A stretch of DNA of 64,000 nt from the NCBI GenBank assembly GCA_963800135.1, contig CAWCZR010000003.1, positions 682,001 through 746,000 on the forward strand. Reading direction: 5' to 3'. Of this stretch, positions 9,506-16,360 are shown piece after piece. How positions within the stretch are numbered: the stretch's first letter is position 1; each line of letters begins with the position of its first letter. The notes under the pieces are model-generated. The model was not told where the DNA came from. It saw nothing but the letters and a program-made list of their open reading frames with translations, and ran no database searches. This stretch comes from DASPSM01 sp963800135 (GTDB lineage: Bacteria > Planctomycetota > Planctomycetia > Planctomycetales > Planctomycetaceae). The position numbers were made by a program, and so were the translations under genes.

Positions 9506-9677
9506 GGGGAACGGAGCGTCTCGCGAAGACTCGTCGGGTGCGAGCAGTACTGCGCCCTCGCGCAGTGACGCTCACGCTGCGAATTGGTCAAAGTCCAGTG
9601 GGTTCGTCGGGGTAACCCCGACAAGGCGGACACAACCCGAGGCCGGTCGAATCGCCAACCTGAGACGCTCCGCCCCC
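9506..9677 (-). ncRNA. Predicted retron ncRNA (msr-msd)
   Basis: A 172-nt segment directly upstream of the RT, bounded by a long inverted repeat. Arm a1 (9677-9662, minus strand GGGGGCGGAGCGTCTC) pairs with a2 (9522-9507, GAGACGCTCCGTTCCC) over 16 bp: 11 perfect pairs, two G-U pairs, then three G-C pairs. The 5' half (msr) contains hairpin GTCGGGG-TTA-CCCCGAC (9606-9622), enclosed by GGGTT/AACCC (9638-9634 with 9604-9600). The 3' half (msd) contains a long hairpin at 9575-9540: GTGAGCG paired with TGCTCGC, a 2x2 internal loop, then ACTGCGC-GAGG-GCGCAGT. The bases after a1 are AGG, which offers a branching guanosine. Arm pairing, order and distance to the RT all match known retrons; the exact msd boundaries are not determined. 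Confidence 0.82.
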
Positions 9678-9683
9678 ACAATG

Positions 9684-9713
9684 ACGCTAAGCCGCCAACC
9701 CCACGAGGGTCAA
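9684..9713 (-). promoter_or_regulatory. Candidate promoter for the retron RNA-RT unit
   Basis: Minus strand TTGACC (9713-9708), 18-nt spacer, TAGCGT (9689-9684). The -35 is good and the -10 weak. A start 7 nt downstream would fall at about 9677, exactly the first base of the a1 arm, as expected for a retron primary transcript. Confidence 0.45.
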
Positions 9714-9771
9714 GCACCGTCTGAGAGCAACGCGCGACGCGGCCCAAAGCATGCCACCGCGCTCAGTGCAG

Positions 9772-9803
9772 GCCGCACCGGGTGCAGGGGCACGCCCCTG
9801 CTA
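9772..9803. repeat. GC-rich palindromic repeat, copy 1, at the end of the Bax-inhibitor gene
   Basis: Contains GCAGGGGCACGCCCCTGC, a nearly perfect hairpin (GCAGGGGC with GCCCCTGC), directly overlapping the stop codon of the Bax-inhibitor-1 gene. It is shared with copy 2 at 10774-10805 (31 of 32 positions identical). It probably acts as a terminator or extragenic palindrome. Confidence 0.7.
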
Positions 9804-10547
9804 GTTGCGGCTGCCGCCTTGCAGCTTCGCCAGCAAGCGCAGGATTTCGAGGTACATCCAGACCAGGGTGACGAGCAGGCTGAAACCACCGTACCATTCC
9901 ATGTACTTGGGGGCCTGCATCTGAACGCCGCGCTCGATGAAGTCGAAGTCCAAAACCAGGTTGAGGGCCGCGATGACCACAACGACCAGGGAGAAGCCGA
10001 TGCCGACATATCCCGATTCATGGATGTAGGGGATGTGCGCTCCGAAAAACGAGGCGACGATGTCCACCACGTAGACCAGGCAGATCGCGCCGGTCGCCGC
10101 CACGACTCCGATTTTGAATTTCTCCGTCACGCGAATGATGCCCGTCCCATAAACGAAGAGCATCATCGCCAACACGCCGACGCTCAGTCCGACGGCCTTG
10201 ATCGCGATGCCGTGGTACCGGGCCTCAAAAATCGCGGAAATCGCGCCTAGGACCAGCCCTTCCAAGGCGGCATAGACTGGCGCGGAGAACGGTGATGCTT
10301 TCGGCATAAAAATCGTCAACAGGGCAACGGCGAAGCCGCCGATCGAGCCCACCATCAGTAGTCCGTACGTGAGCGGCGATCCGGCCATCGCCTGAAACCA
10401 CGTGTAGACGGCTGTGGCCATCAGGATCATGAGCAGGCCGGCCGTCTTCACCACCGTCCCCTCGAGCGTCATCACCGAGCTCGAATCGAACGCGCGCCCG
10501 GCCCGATCGTAAACCGCAGTGTTCATCGCCGGATTGGCGGTCGCCAT
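9801..10547 (-). CDS. Bax inhibitor-1 / YccA family membrane protein
   Basis: 248 residues with about seven hydrophobic segments from residue 30 onward (for example TAGLLMILMATAVYTWF and YGLLMVGSIGGFAVALLTIF). It belongs to the Bax1-I family, whose members (YccA, YbhL and eukaryotic TMBIM) are integral membrane proteins tied to ion leak and membrane-protease control. The C-terminal helix with charged FDFIERGVQMQAP and YLEILRLL fits the conserved gating region. It is transcribed toward the retron, whose promoter begins about 90 nt after its stop; the hairpin repeat at its stop makes readthrough doubtful. It is most likely a housekeeping gene, though a membrane protein upstream of a retron deserves a look. 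Confidence 0.88.
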   Translation of the reverse strand: MATANPAMNTAVYDRAGRAFDSSSVMTLEGTVVKTAGLLMILMATAVYTWFQAMAGSPLTYGLLMVGSIGGFAVALLTIFMPKASPFSAPVYAALEGLVLGAISAIFEARYHGIAIKAVGLSVGVLAMMLFVYGTGIIRVTEKFKIGVVAATGAICLVYVVDIVASFFGAHIPYIHESGYVGIGFSLVVVVIAALNLVLDFDFIERGVQMQAPKYMEWYGGFSLLVTLVWMYLEILRLLAKLQGGSRN

Positions 10548-10757
10548 AGCTCGCTCTCCGTGGGATTTTTCAACAAGTCAACGGTCAGATTAACGGACGC
10601 AGCCGCGGAACGGCAACGTGAGGTCACGCGGCCAGGCGAACCCCCGGTCGGTTGTCGCCCTGGGGGCGACGAAAACGCCGACCCCAGCCACCCCGACACA
10701 TTTCGTCCGCATCTCAGCTCCGCGCAGAGTCAGCGTGAAGCGGCACAAAGCGCCCTA

Positions 10758-11192
10758 TCAAGCGTGCGGATCAGCCGCGCCGGGTGCAGGGGCACGCCCC
10801 TGCTGGTGGAATTCGGGCCAGCGTTGCCAGGCGTAGGTCCATTCCATCCACAGCCGCATCACCGACCAGAGCAGGCGCATCCGCGCGAGATGTTCTTGCG
10901 GGAGACGCTGCTTGTTGGCGAACGATTCGCGGGCCGCGTCGGCGAGGTTCCATTGCTCGGCCAGGCTGCGGCAGACCGAATCGGGTGTGAGATCGTTTTC
11001 AGGCGGTTCGCCGGGCTTGGGTTCTTTGAGCAGGTCGGCCCCGTCGGCCATCACGAACAGCTCGAATAGCCGGCTGCGGAGCGGATCGAGCTCGAGCGGA
11101 CGCTGCGTTTCTTCGGCCTCGCGGACGAGCAGGTCGATCTGCGACAGAATGCTTTTGGCCAGCGACGGCGCGGTCGAAGTGGGCATCACCAT
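10758..11192 (-). CDS. Conserved hypothetical protein, 144 aa
   Basis: Soluble alpha-helical protein, with no domain I can name. The N-terminal ~125 residues (SLAKSILSQIDLLVREAEE..., EYAWQRW-like end WMEWTYAWQRWPEFH) look like one folded helical unit; recurring Leu/Arg and no Cys suggest a structural or adaptor role. The last ~16 residues (QGRAPAPGAADPHA) are encoded by copy 2 of the GC-rich palindrome, so the original stop has been replaced by repeat-derived sequence. The start may be M1 or M3. It is transcribed toward the Bax-inhibitor gene 210 nt downstream. Confidence 0.65.
   Translation of the reverse strand: MVMPTSTAPSLAKSILSQIDLLVREAEETQRPLELDPLRSRLFELFVMADGADLLKEPKPGEPPENDLTPDSVCRSLAEQWNLADAARESFANKQRLPQEHLARMRLLWSVMRLWMEWTYAWQRWPEFHQQGRAPAPGAADPHA
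10774..10805. repeat. GC-rich palindromic repeat, copy 2, inside the 3' end of a gene
   Basis: Nearly identical to 9772-9803 in the same orientation, with the hairpin GCAGGGGC/GCCCCTGC. Here it is inside the reading frame of the 144-aa protein and supplies its C-terminal residues. Confidence 0.7.
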
Positions 11193-11229
11193 GAAGGACT
11201 CCTCAGTCCTTCATCTTAAGCTTCGAAAC

Positions 11230-11270
11230 AAAAAGGGGACAGGCCCTGGCAGAGCCCGTCCCGGCTTTTT
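11230..11270 (-). terminator. Rho-independent terminator after the repeat-protein gene
   Basis: On the minus strand AAAAAGCCGGGACGGGC pairs imperfectly with GCCTGTCCCCTTTTT, followed by a T-rich run (TTTTTGTTT). It begins 19 nt past the stop of the minus-strand gene ending at 11289. The symmetric A- and T-tracts would let it work in both directions. Confidence 0.75.
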
Positions 11271-11288
11271 GTCAGCCGAAACTTGCGA

Positions 11289-12505
11289 TTACGGACTGGC
11301 GATTCCGCCGGCGGTGGACCACGCCGAGTGCGGGAACAGGAAGTAGACGCCGGCAATTGAGCCAGCTTCCACGGCGGCCGCCTCGGTGTTCCAGGGAATC
11401 TGATAGAAGAGCTTGGGAGCACATTCGCCGGGGCGGTAGTAACCGAGAGGATAGACCCGGCAACAGCAGGGATCGATCGTCATCTGGTACGGGATGCCGA
11501 CGGCCTGCGTGGTGAACCGCACGGCCGACACGACCGGCTGGATGAAGAACGGCCACGCGTGACCGTAACGCTCGAGGTCCGGATCTTCAAAGTACAGCGG
11601 CCGATAGAAGACGTTCGAGGCCTGCCAGGTGTACGTGCTGGCCGGGAAGACGCGCGGCTCAAACGGTCCATTCGAGAGCTGGACTTCGTTCGGACACTCG
11701 GGCCCCTTCCCGTCGGCGGTCTTGCAGGGCGCTCCGTCCGGACGCGGACACAAGTTCTGGCACGGATCCTCGGCCGCCACTTTCGGATCCGGTTCGTAGT
11801 CCAGGAAGGGCATGATCTGCGTCACCCTCGGCAGCTGATTGGGCGTTTTCACCTGCTCGGCTTCCGGCAGATTGGTCAGATCGGGAATCGCGCCCTGGCG
11901 GGCGGTGCCCGGTGTGAATCGGCCGGAGAACGGCAGACGCTGCGCTGCCTGGGCCATATACGCGCCGTTGGCAGCCGGTGCCATGTAGGCAGCGTTTGAA
12001 CTCGGTGCCATGTAGGCGCCGTTCGAACTCGGTGCCATGTAGGCGCCGTTGAACTCGGTGCCATGTAGGCGCCGTTCGAACTCGGTGCCATGTAGGCGCC
12101 GTTGGCTGCGGGCGTCGGGTAGACGCCGTTCGCCTGCGGCGTGGGCACTTGCGGACGATAGCCGTTGGCCGTTTGCGTGGCCGCCGGTGATAGGTCCATC
12201 GGCTGCGGTGGGCTGGCGACTGGCTGTTGCGCGTAGCCGGCGAACTGCGTGCCCATCGTCCCCTGCGCGGCAGCCGCCTGCATTTGCTGATTGCGCTGCG
12301 CCCAGCGGGTGTTCGCGGGAACGGCAGCCGGGGCCGGCGGGACATCACCCGTCGGGAAGTTGGCGGTCACCGCCGGGTCGGAGGCAGCCGGCAGGGGCAG
12401 TTGGAACTGTTCGTCGCCGGCACGCAGTGCGGTAAGGTCGGCCGCCAGCAATAAAGCTGCGGCCGCTCCGCCCAGGAGCCGGCTAGCCGACTTCGACCGG
12501 AGCAT
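11289..12505 (-). CDS. Secreted tandem-repeat protein, frameshifted inside the repeats at 12050/12051
   Basis: About 405 residues when repaired. The start at 12505 gives a clear signal peptide (MLRSKSASRLLGGAAAALLL, cleavage near ALRAG-DE) and overlaps the guaB 3' end by 23 nt. The middle is Pro/Gln/Ala-rich, followed by tandem NGAYMAPSS units. The C-terminal ~230 residues are a separate domain with many Cys (PCQNLCPRPDGAPCKT, TIDPCCCRVYPLG), an aromatic-rich region and PLYFEDPDLERYGH, which looks conserved and periplasmic. In the third repeat a single base is missing (GTTGAACTC instead of GTTCGAACTC on the plus strand), breaking the frame; the 5' frame would then read a nonsense Arg/Trp-rich tail. 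It is probably envelope-associated, but its function is unknown. A terminator follows at 11230-11270. Confidence 0.75.
11977..12110. repeat. Five 27-bp tandem repeats encoding NGAYMAPSS
   Basis: Units at 11977-12003, 12004-12030, 12031-12056, 12057-12083 and 12084-12110; degenerate half-units flank them. The third unit is 26 bp, one C short. Units 2 and 4 are identical, so recent slippage or unequal exchange is likely. Confidence 0.9.
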
Positions 12506-13973
12506 GCTCCGCCGTGTAATTGGGTGCTTCTTGGGTGATGGCGATGTCATGTGGATGGTTCTCCCTAACCGTTGCCGGCGATACCTGGATGAAGCGCGTT
12601 TTGGTTCGCAGTTCATCGATGGTGCCGACGCCGAGATATCCCATCCCGGCCCTCAGCCCGCCGATCAGTTGATACATGAATGGCCCGAGCGAACCCTTGT
12701 AAGCAACGCGGCCTTCAACTCCTTCGGGCACCAGCTTGCGTGCCCCCCCTTTGACGTCTTCCGTGATTCCTGGCTGGCGATAGCGCTCGCTGCTTCCCTG
12801 CACCATCGCGCCGAGCGAACCCATTCCTCGATAGCGTTTGTAACTGCGTCCTTGATACAGAATCATTTCGCCCGGACTTTCGTCCAGGCCGGCCAACAAC
12901 CCGCCCAGCATCACGATCGAGGCGCCGGCCGCCAGGGCCTTCGTCACGTCGCCGCTGTAGCGAATGCCGCCGTCCGCGATGATCGGCACATCCGTATCGG
13001 CGGCCGCCTGGGCAGCGTGGGCGATGGCGGTCAACTGCGGCACTCCGACGCCGGAAATAATGCGCGTCGTGCAAATGGAACCGGGGCCGATGCCCACTTT
13101 CACCGCGTCGGCACCCGCCCGAATCAGGTCACGCGCTCCTTCCGTGGTGGCGACGTTGCCTGCAATCACGTCGATTGTCCAGCGGCTCTTCACGTAACGG
13201 ATCGTGTCGATCACGTTCCGCGAATGGCCGTGGGCACTGTCGACGACCAGGACATCGACCCCTTTTTCCATCAGGCACGAGATGCGGTCGTAATCGCCAA
13301 CTCCGACCGCCGCTCCCACCCGCAGCCTTCCGCGCGGATCCTTGCATGCCAGCGGAAACCGCAGGTTCTTGTCGATGTCCTTGATCGTGATTAGACCCTT
13401 CAATCGATATTCATCGTCAATCAGCAAAAGTTTCTCGACTTTGTTTTCCAGGAGGATCCGCTGAGCTTTTGCCAAATCGGTATTTTCGTTGGCGGTTACC
13501 AGGTTTTCCTTAGTCATCACTTCGGAGATTCGCGTCTCCCTCGACTCAAGGAACCGAAGGTCCCTGCGCGTCAAAATCCCCTTAAGTATCCCATCTTTCG
13601 TGATGGGGACGCCGCCGATGTTTCGCTCGTCCATGATCCGAGCCGCTTCGCCCACCGTGGCTTCGGGCGGAAGCGTGACCGGATCGACGATGACGCCGTG
13701 CTCGCTCCGCTTCACGCGGTCGACTTCGAGGGCCTGCCGCTCGATCGACATATTCTTGTGGACGACGCCCAGCCCCCCTTCCTGCGCCATGGCAATGGCC
13801 ATTTCGCTTTCTGTGACGGTATCCATGGGGCTGGAAATAATCGGCACATTCAGCCGAATGTTTCGCGTGAGGGGCGAGCTGACGTCCACCTCCGACGGGA
13901 GCGATTCGCTGTATGCCGGCTCCAAGAGAACGTCGTCGAACGTCAGGCCGCGATATGCAATGCGATCGTCCAT
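12483..13973 (-). CDS. guaB: IMP dehydrogenase
   Basis: 496 residues, standard length. It oxidises IMP to XMP with NAD+, the first committed step of GTP synthesis. The (beta/alpha)8 barrel begins LTFDDVLLEPAYS; a two-CBS Bateman insert occupies about residues 95-205 (MDERNIGGVPITKDG and ITIKDIDKNLRFP), the site of adenine/guanine nucleotide control. The catalytic cysteine lies in GIGPGSICTTR near residue 300; ADGGIRYSGDVTKALAAGA and YKRYRGMGSLGAM are the IMP-binding and flap segments. It starts 15 nt after the rsmA stop, so it belongs to the ribE-rsmA-guaB run. Its 3' end overlaps the next gene's start. Confidence 0.97.
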   Translation of the reverse strand: MDDRIAYRGLTFDDVLLEPAYSESLPSEVDVSSPLTRNIRLNVPIISSPMDTVTESEMAIAMAQEGGLGVVHKNMSIERQALEVDRVKRSEHGVIVDPVTLPPEATVGEAARIMDERNIGGVPITKDGILKGILTRRDLRFLESRETRISEVMTKENLVTANENTDLAKAQRILLENKVEKLLLIDDEYRLKGLITIKDIDKNLRFPLACKDPRGRLRVGAAVGVGDYDRISCLMEKGVDVLVVDSAHGHSRNVIDTIRYVKSRWTIDVIAGNVATTEGARDLIRAGADAVKVGIGPGSICTTRIISGVGVPQLTAIAHAAQAAADTDVPIIADGGIRYSGDVTKALAAGASIVMLGGLLAGLDESPGEMILYQGRSYKRYRGMGSLGAMVQGSSERYRQPGITEDVKGGARKLVPEGVEGRVAYKGSLGPFMYQLIGGLRAGMGYLGVGTIDELRTKTRFIQVSPATVRENHPHDIAITQEAPNYTAEHAPVEVG

Positions 13974-13988
13974 CGGAACCTCCGGCAG

Positions 13989-14993
13989 TTATGTGTTGGC
14001 CGCGGCGGGCAAATCCCCGTCGGCGGCGGTGCCCACAAGCTGAGAAAAGTCGTTCGCCAAATTGACCAGTTGAGCGGGAGACAGCTGCTCAGCCCGCGCG
14101 TCGGCCTTGAGGCCGTGCGGGACAAGCACTTCGTCGATCTGTGTGCGGTTGAGCTGGCGGCGATACATCGAGATCAACACGTTCCGCAACAATTTACGCC
14201 GCTGCTGAAAGACTTCGCGGAGAAATTGGTGCAGGAATTCGCGGTCGCTGATTTTCGCCCGCAGCTCGGGATCGGGATCGAGGCGGATCATCGCCGAGGC
14301 GACTTTCGGCCGCGGCCAGAAGACGTCGGGCGGCAAGTGCTTGAGAACTTCGAGCCGGCACTGCGCTTGCAACCACACCGAGAGAGCGCCGTAGTTCGAC
14401 GTCCCTTGTTTCGCCGCCATCCGCTGCGCCAGCTCGTACTGAATCGTCACGACCATCCGCTCCCACGGATACTCGCTCGCCAGCAGGTTCGAGATGACGG
14501 GCGTGGCGACGCCATAGGGCAGATTGGCGACCAGCTTTAATTGACGCCTCGGCTCTCTCGTCGCCTCGTCTCCCCTCTCCCCTAGCGGGAGAGGGGCTGG
14601 GGGTGAGGGGGCCTGCGCGCGCCCAAGTCCCCGCTCAATCGCCTCGAGCACGGCCGGCGAAAAATGATTCTTGTTCTTGAGCACGTCGGAGCCGATGAGC
14701 GTGACGTTCGCGAAGCCGGCCACCGCTTCCGCTGTCAGCTGCTGCATCCGCGAGTCGACCTCGACGGAGATCACCGCGCCCGCCTGCGCCGCGAGACACG
14801 CGGTCAGGCTGCCGGTTCCGGAGCCGACTTCCAACACAAGATCGTCGGGGCCAAGTTCCGCTTGCGCGACGAGGAACTCGAGCAGATTCAGATCGATGAG
14901 GAAATTCTGGCCCAGGTCATGTCGCGGTGTCAGTCCATGGCGCGCGAGCAGCTCGCCGATGTGAGTCCGCGTTTGGCGTACGACCTGGTTCAT
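13989..14993 (-). CDS. rsmA: 16S rRNA adenine dimethyltransferase RsmA (KsgA), with repeat-derived insertion
   Basis: 334 residues. It dimethylates A1518 and A1519 of 16S rRNA late in small-subunit assembly, using S-adenosylmethionine. Landmarks: DLGQNFLIDLNLLEFLV at 26-42, SAM motif VLEVGSGTGSL at 53-63, VISVEVDSR at 74-82, and catalytic NLPYGVATPVIS at 157-168. Between residues 127 and 150 there is an extra Pro/Arg-rich segment (APSPPAPLPLGERGD...) encoded by a palindromic repeat, inserted in frame just before LKLVANLPY in a loop where KsgA proteins tolerate variation. The start overlaps the 3' end of ribE by 77 nt, so translation is probably coupled. guaB follows 15 nt after the stop. Confidence 0.95.
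   Translation of the reverse strand: MNQVVRQTRTHIGELLARHGLTPRHDLGQNFLIDLNLLEFLVAQAELGPDDLVLEVGSGTGSLTACLAAQAGAVISVEVDSRMQQLTAEAVAGFANVTLIGSDVLKNKNHFSPAVLEAIERGLGRAQAPSPPAPLPLGERGDEATREPRRQLKLVANLPYGVATPVISNLLASEYPWERMVVTIQYELAQRMAAKQGTSNYGALSVWLQAQCRLEVLKHLPPDVFWPRPKVASAMIRLDPDPELRAKISDREFLHQFLREVFQQRRKLLRNVLISMYRRQLNRTQIDEVLVPHGLKADARAEQLSPAQLVNLANDFSQLVGTAADGDLPAAANT
14572..14612. repeat. Palindromic repeat inserted in rsmA coding sequence
   Basis: CCCCTCTCCC-ctagc-GGGAGAGGGG followed by a gctgggggtgaggggg flank, a sequence type found scattered in many bacterial genomes and often read in proteins as SPPAPLPLGERG. A decayed relative lies at 29519-29562. It keeps the rsmA frame open. Confidence 0.85.
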
Positions 14994-15636
14994 TTCCCCT
15001 GCTGGATTGCGCCAGATATTTCTGGATGTATTTGCCGATGATGTCCGTTTCGAGATTCACACTGTCGCCCGGCTTCCGCACACCGAGCGTCGTGACGTCC
15101 AAGGTGTGCGGCACGAGCGCCACGCTAAAGCGGCCGCGCTCCACGTTGACGACGGTCAGACTCACGCCGTCGACCGCGACCGAGCCTTTCGGCACGAGCT
15201 GAGCGACGAGGGGCTCCGGTGCGCGAAACCACATCGTGACCCATTCGCCCTCGCGCTCGGAGCGATCGACGTGTCCCACACCGTCGACATGCCCCTGCAC
15301 GAAATGGCCGCCGAGCCGCCCGTCAGCCGGCAACGCCCGTTCGAGATTCACGACGTCGCCGGTTTGGAGCGCACCGAGGTTCGTCTTGGAAAGTGTTTCG
15401 CTGCCGGCCTGGAAGGCCCACTGCTCGCCTTTGGCATCGAATGCGACAGCCGTGAGGCAGCAGCCATTGATGCAGACGCTCTCTCCGAGCTTGCCGTCGG
15501 GACCGAAATCGGCGGGAACGCGAATGGTGAGCCGGATCGGTTTGTCGATCGAGGGGAGCGCAGAAGAATCGGGACCGGCCGCATCCGGCCGGACATCGTT
15601 CACAACGCCGCGGCCTGCCACCAGCCCAGTAAACAT
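14917..15636 (-). CDS. ribE: Riboflavin synthase, alpha chain
   Basis: 239 residues from the ATG at 15636 (MFTGLVAGRG), the family's canonical N-terminus. It disproportionates two 6,7-dimethyl-8-ribityllumazines to riboflavin. Two lumazine-binding repeats are visible: SVCINGCCLTAV with FQAGSETLSKTNLG, and VAVDGVSLTVVNV with FSVALVPHTLDVTTLG. GGHFVQGHVDGVG ends the first repeat. The last ~25 residues (SSRGNEPGRTPNADSHRRA...) extend past the usual end NLETDIIGKYIQKYL and overlap the rsmA start by 77 nt. The name ribE or ribC depends on the reference species. It is first in the ribE-rsmA-guaB run. Confidence 0.95.
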   Translation of the reverse strand: MFTGLVAGRGVVNDVRPDAAGPDSSALPSIDKPIRLTIRVPADFGPDGKLGESVCINGCCLTAVAFDAKGEQWAFQAGSETLSKTNLGALQTGDVVNLERALPADGRLGGHFVQGHVDGVGHVDRSEREGEWVTMWFRAPEPLVAQLVPKGSVAVDGVSLTVVNVERGRFSVALVPHTLDVTTLGVRKPGDSVNLETDIIGKYIQKYLAQSSRGNEPGRTPNADSHRRAARAPWTDTAT

Positions 15637-15762
15637 CAGCACCCTCGGCGCAGAAGACTCACACGAGGAAGCCGGTCAGCCACAGCCGGGCGACCCGAAG
15701 CAAGGCAACTCAACTTGATGAGGTGCTCCATCGTCCCAATATGACAAACGTGATCCGGAGTG

Positions 15763-16239
15763 TCAAACCCTTGCCCGAATCGCGAGCACACACCCGAACA
15801 CCCCGACAGCGAACACGAAACCAAGAACGATGGGATACGCGCCAGCCAGCGCGCCGACGGCGCATCCGCCGGAGAGGGACAGGAGAAAGGTGATTAAGAG
15901 GAGGACAGGCCGGCCCCAAGAAAGCCGCGAGCGCTGCGTTTCAGGGAACTCCCGGTTTTGCAGCCTCCATTGCGCATTGACAGCCGAGCCCGTTGCTTCG
16001 CTGACTGACGGACTTGAGCGAAGAGAACGAGAGTCCTGGTTAGCACGATCCGCGGCGTATGCGATCACAGCCTGCACGTCTTCAGCTGTAAGCGACGGAT
16101 AACTCTGGAGAATTACGTCAGTAGAATCGCCGTGAGCGAGGTTCGCGAGGAGGGCTGAAACCGTGACCCGCGTTCCCTTGATGCACGCTTGCCCATGACT
16201 GATCGCAGCGTCTGCTGTAATGCGTTCTCGCCAATCCAT
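15763..16239 (-). CDS. DUF433-domain protein with C-terminal membrane segments
   Basis: 158 residues from the ATG at 16239, chosen because GAGG lies 6 nt upstream; two ATGs further up give a longer product. Residues ~5-70 are a complete DUF433 domain (WRERITADAAISHGQACIKGTR..., SYPSLTAEDVQAVIAYAADRA), a small winged-helix-like domain often found as the antitoxin of Mut7-C/PIN-type toxins. Instead of a toxin gene downstream, the same polypeptide continues through a basic linker into two hydrophobic helices (PVLLLITFLLSLSGGCAVGAL and AYPIVLGFVFAVGVFGCVLAI). The DUF433 part would stay on the cytoplasmic side. No partner toxin is visible within 1 kb. Its function is unknown. Confidence 0.75.
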   Translation of the reverse strand: MDWRERITADAAISHGQACIKGTRVTVSALLANLAHGDSTDVILQSYPSLTAEDVQAVIAYAADRANQDSRSLRSSPSVSEATGSAVNAQWRLQNREFPETQRSRLSWGRPVLLLITFLLSLSGGCAVGALAGAYPIVLGFVFAVGVFGCVLAIRARV

Positions 16240-16360
16240 GATTTGCCTCGACATCACCGTTGAATGGTTCACTTGATTTTACCGAAGCTGCATTCCGTTA
16301 CGGTGCTCTGCTACAATTCCGCCGCAAAAACGGCTGCGCCGTAATGAGAGGAAGCAAGAA

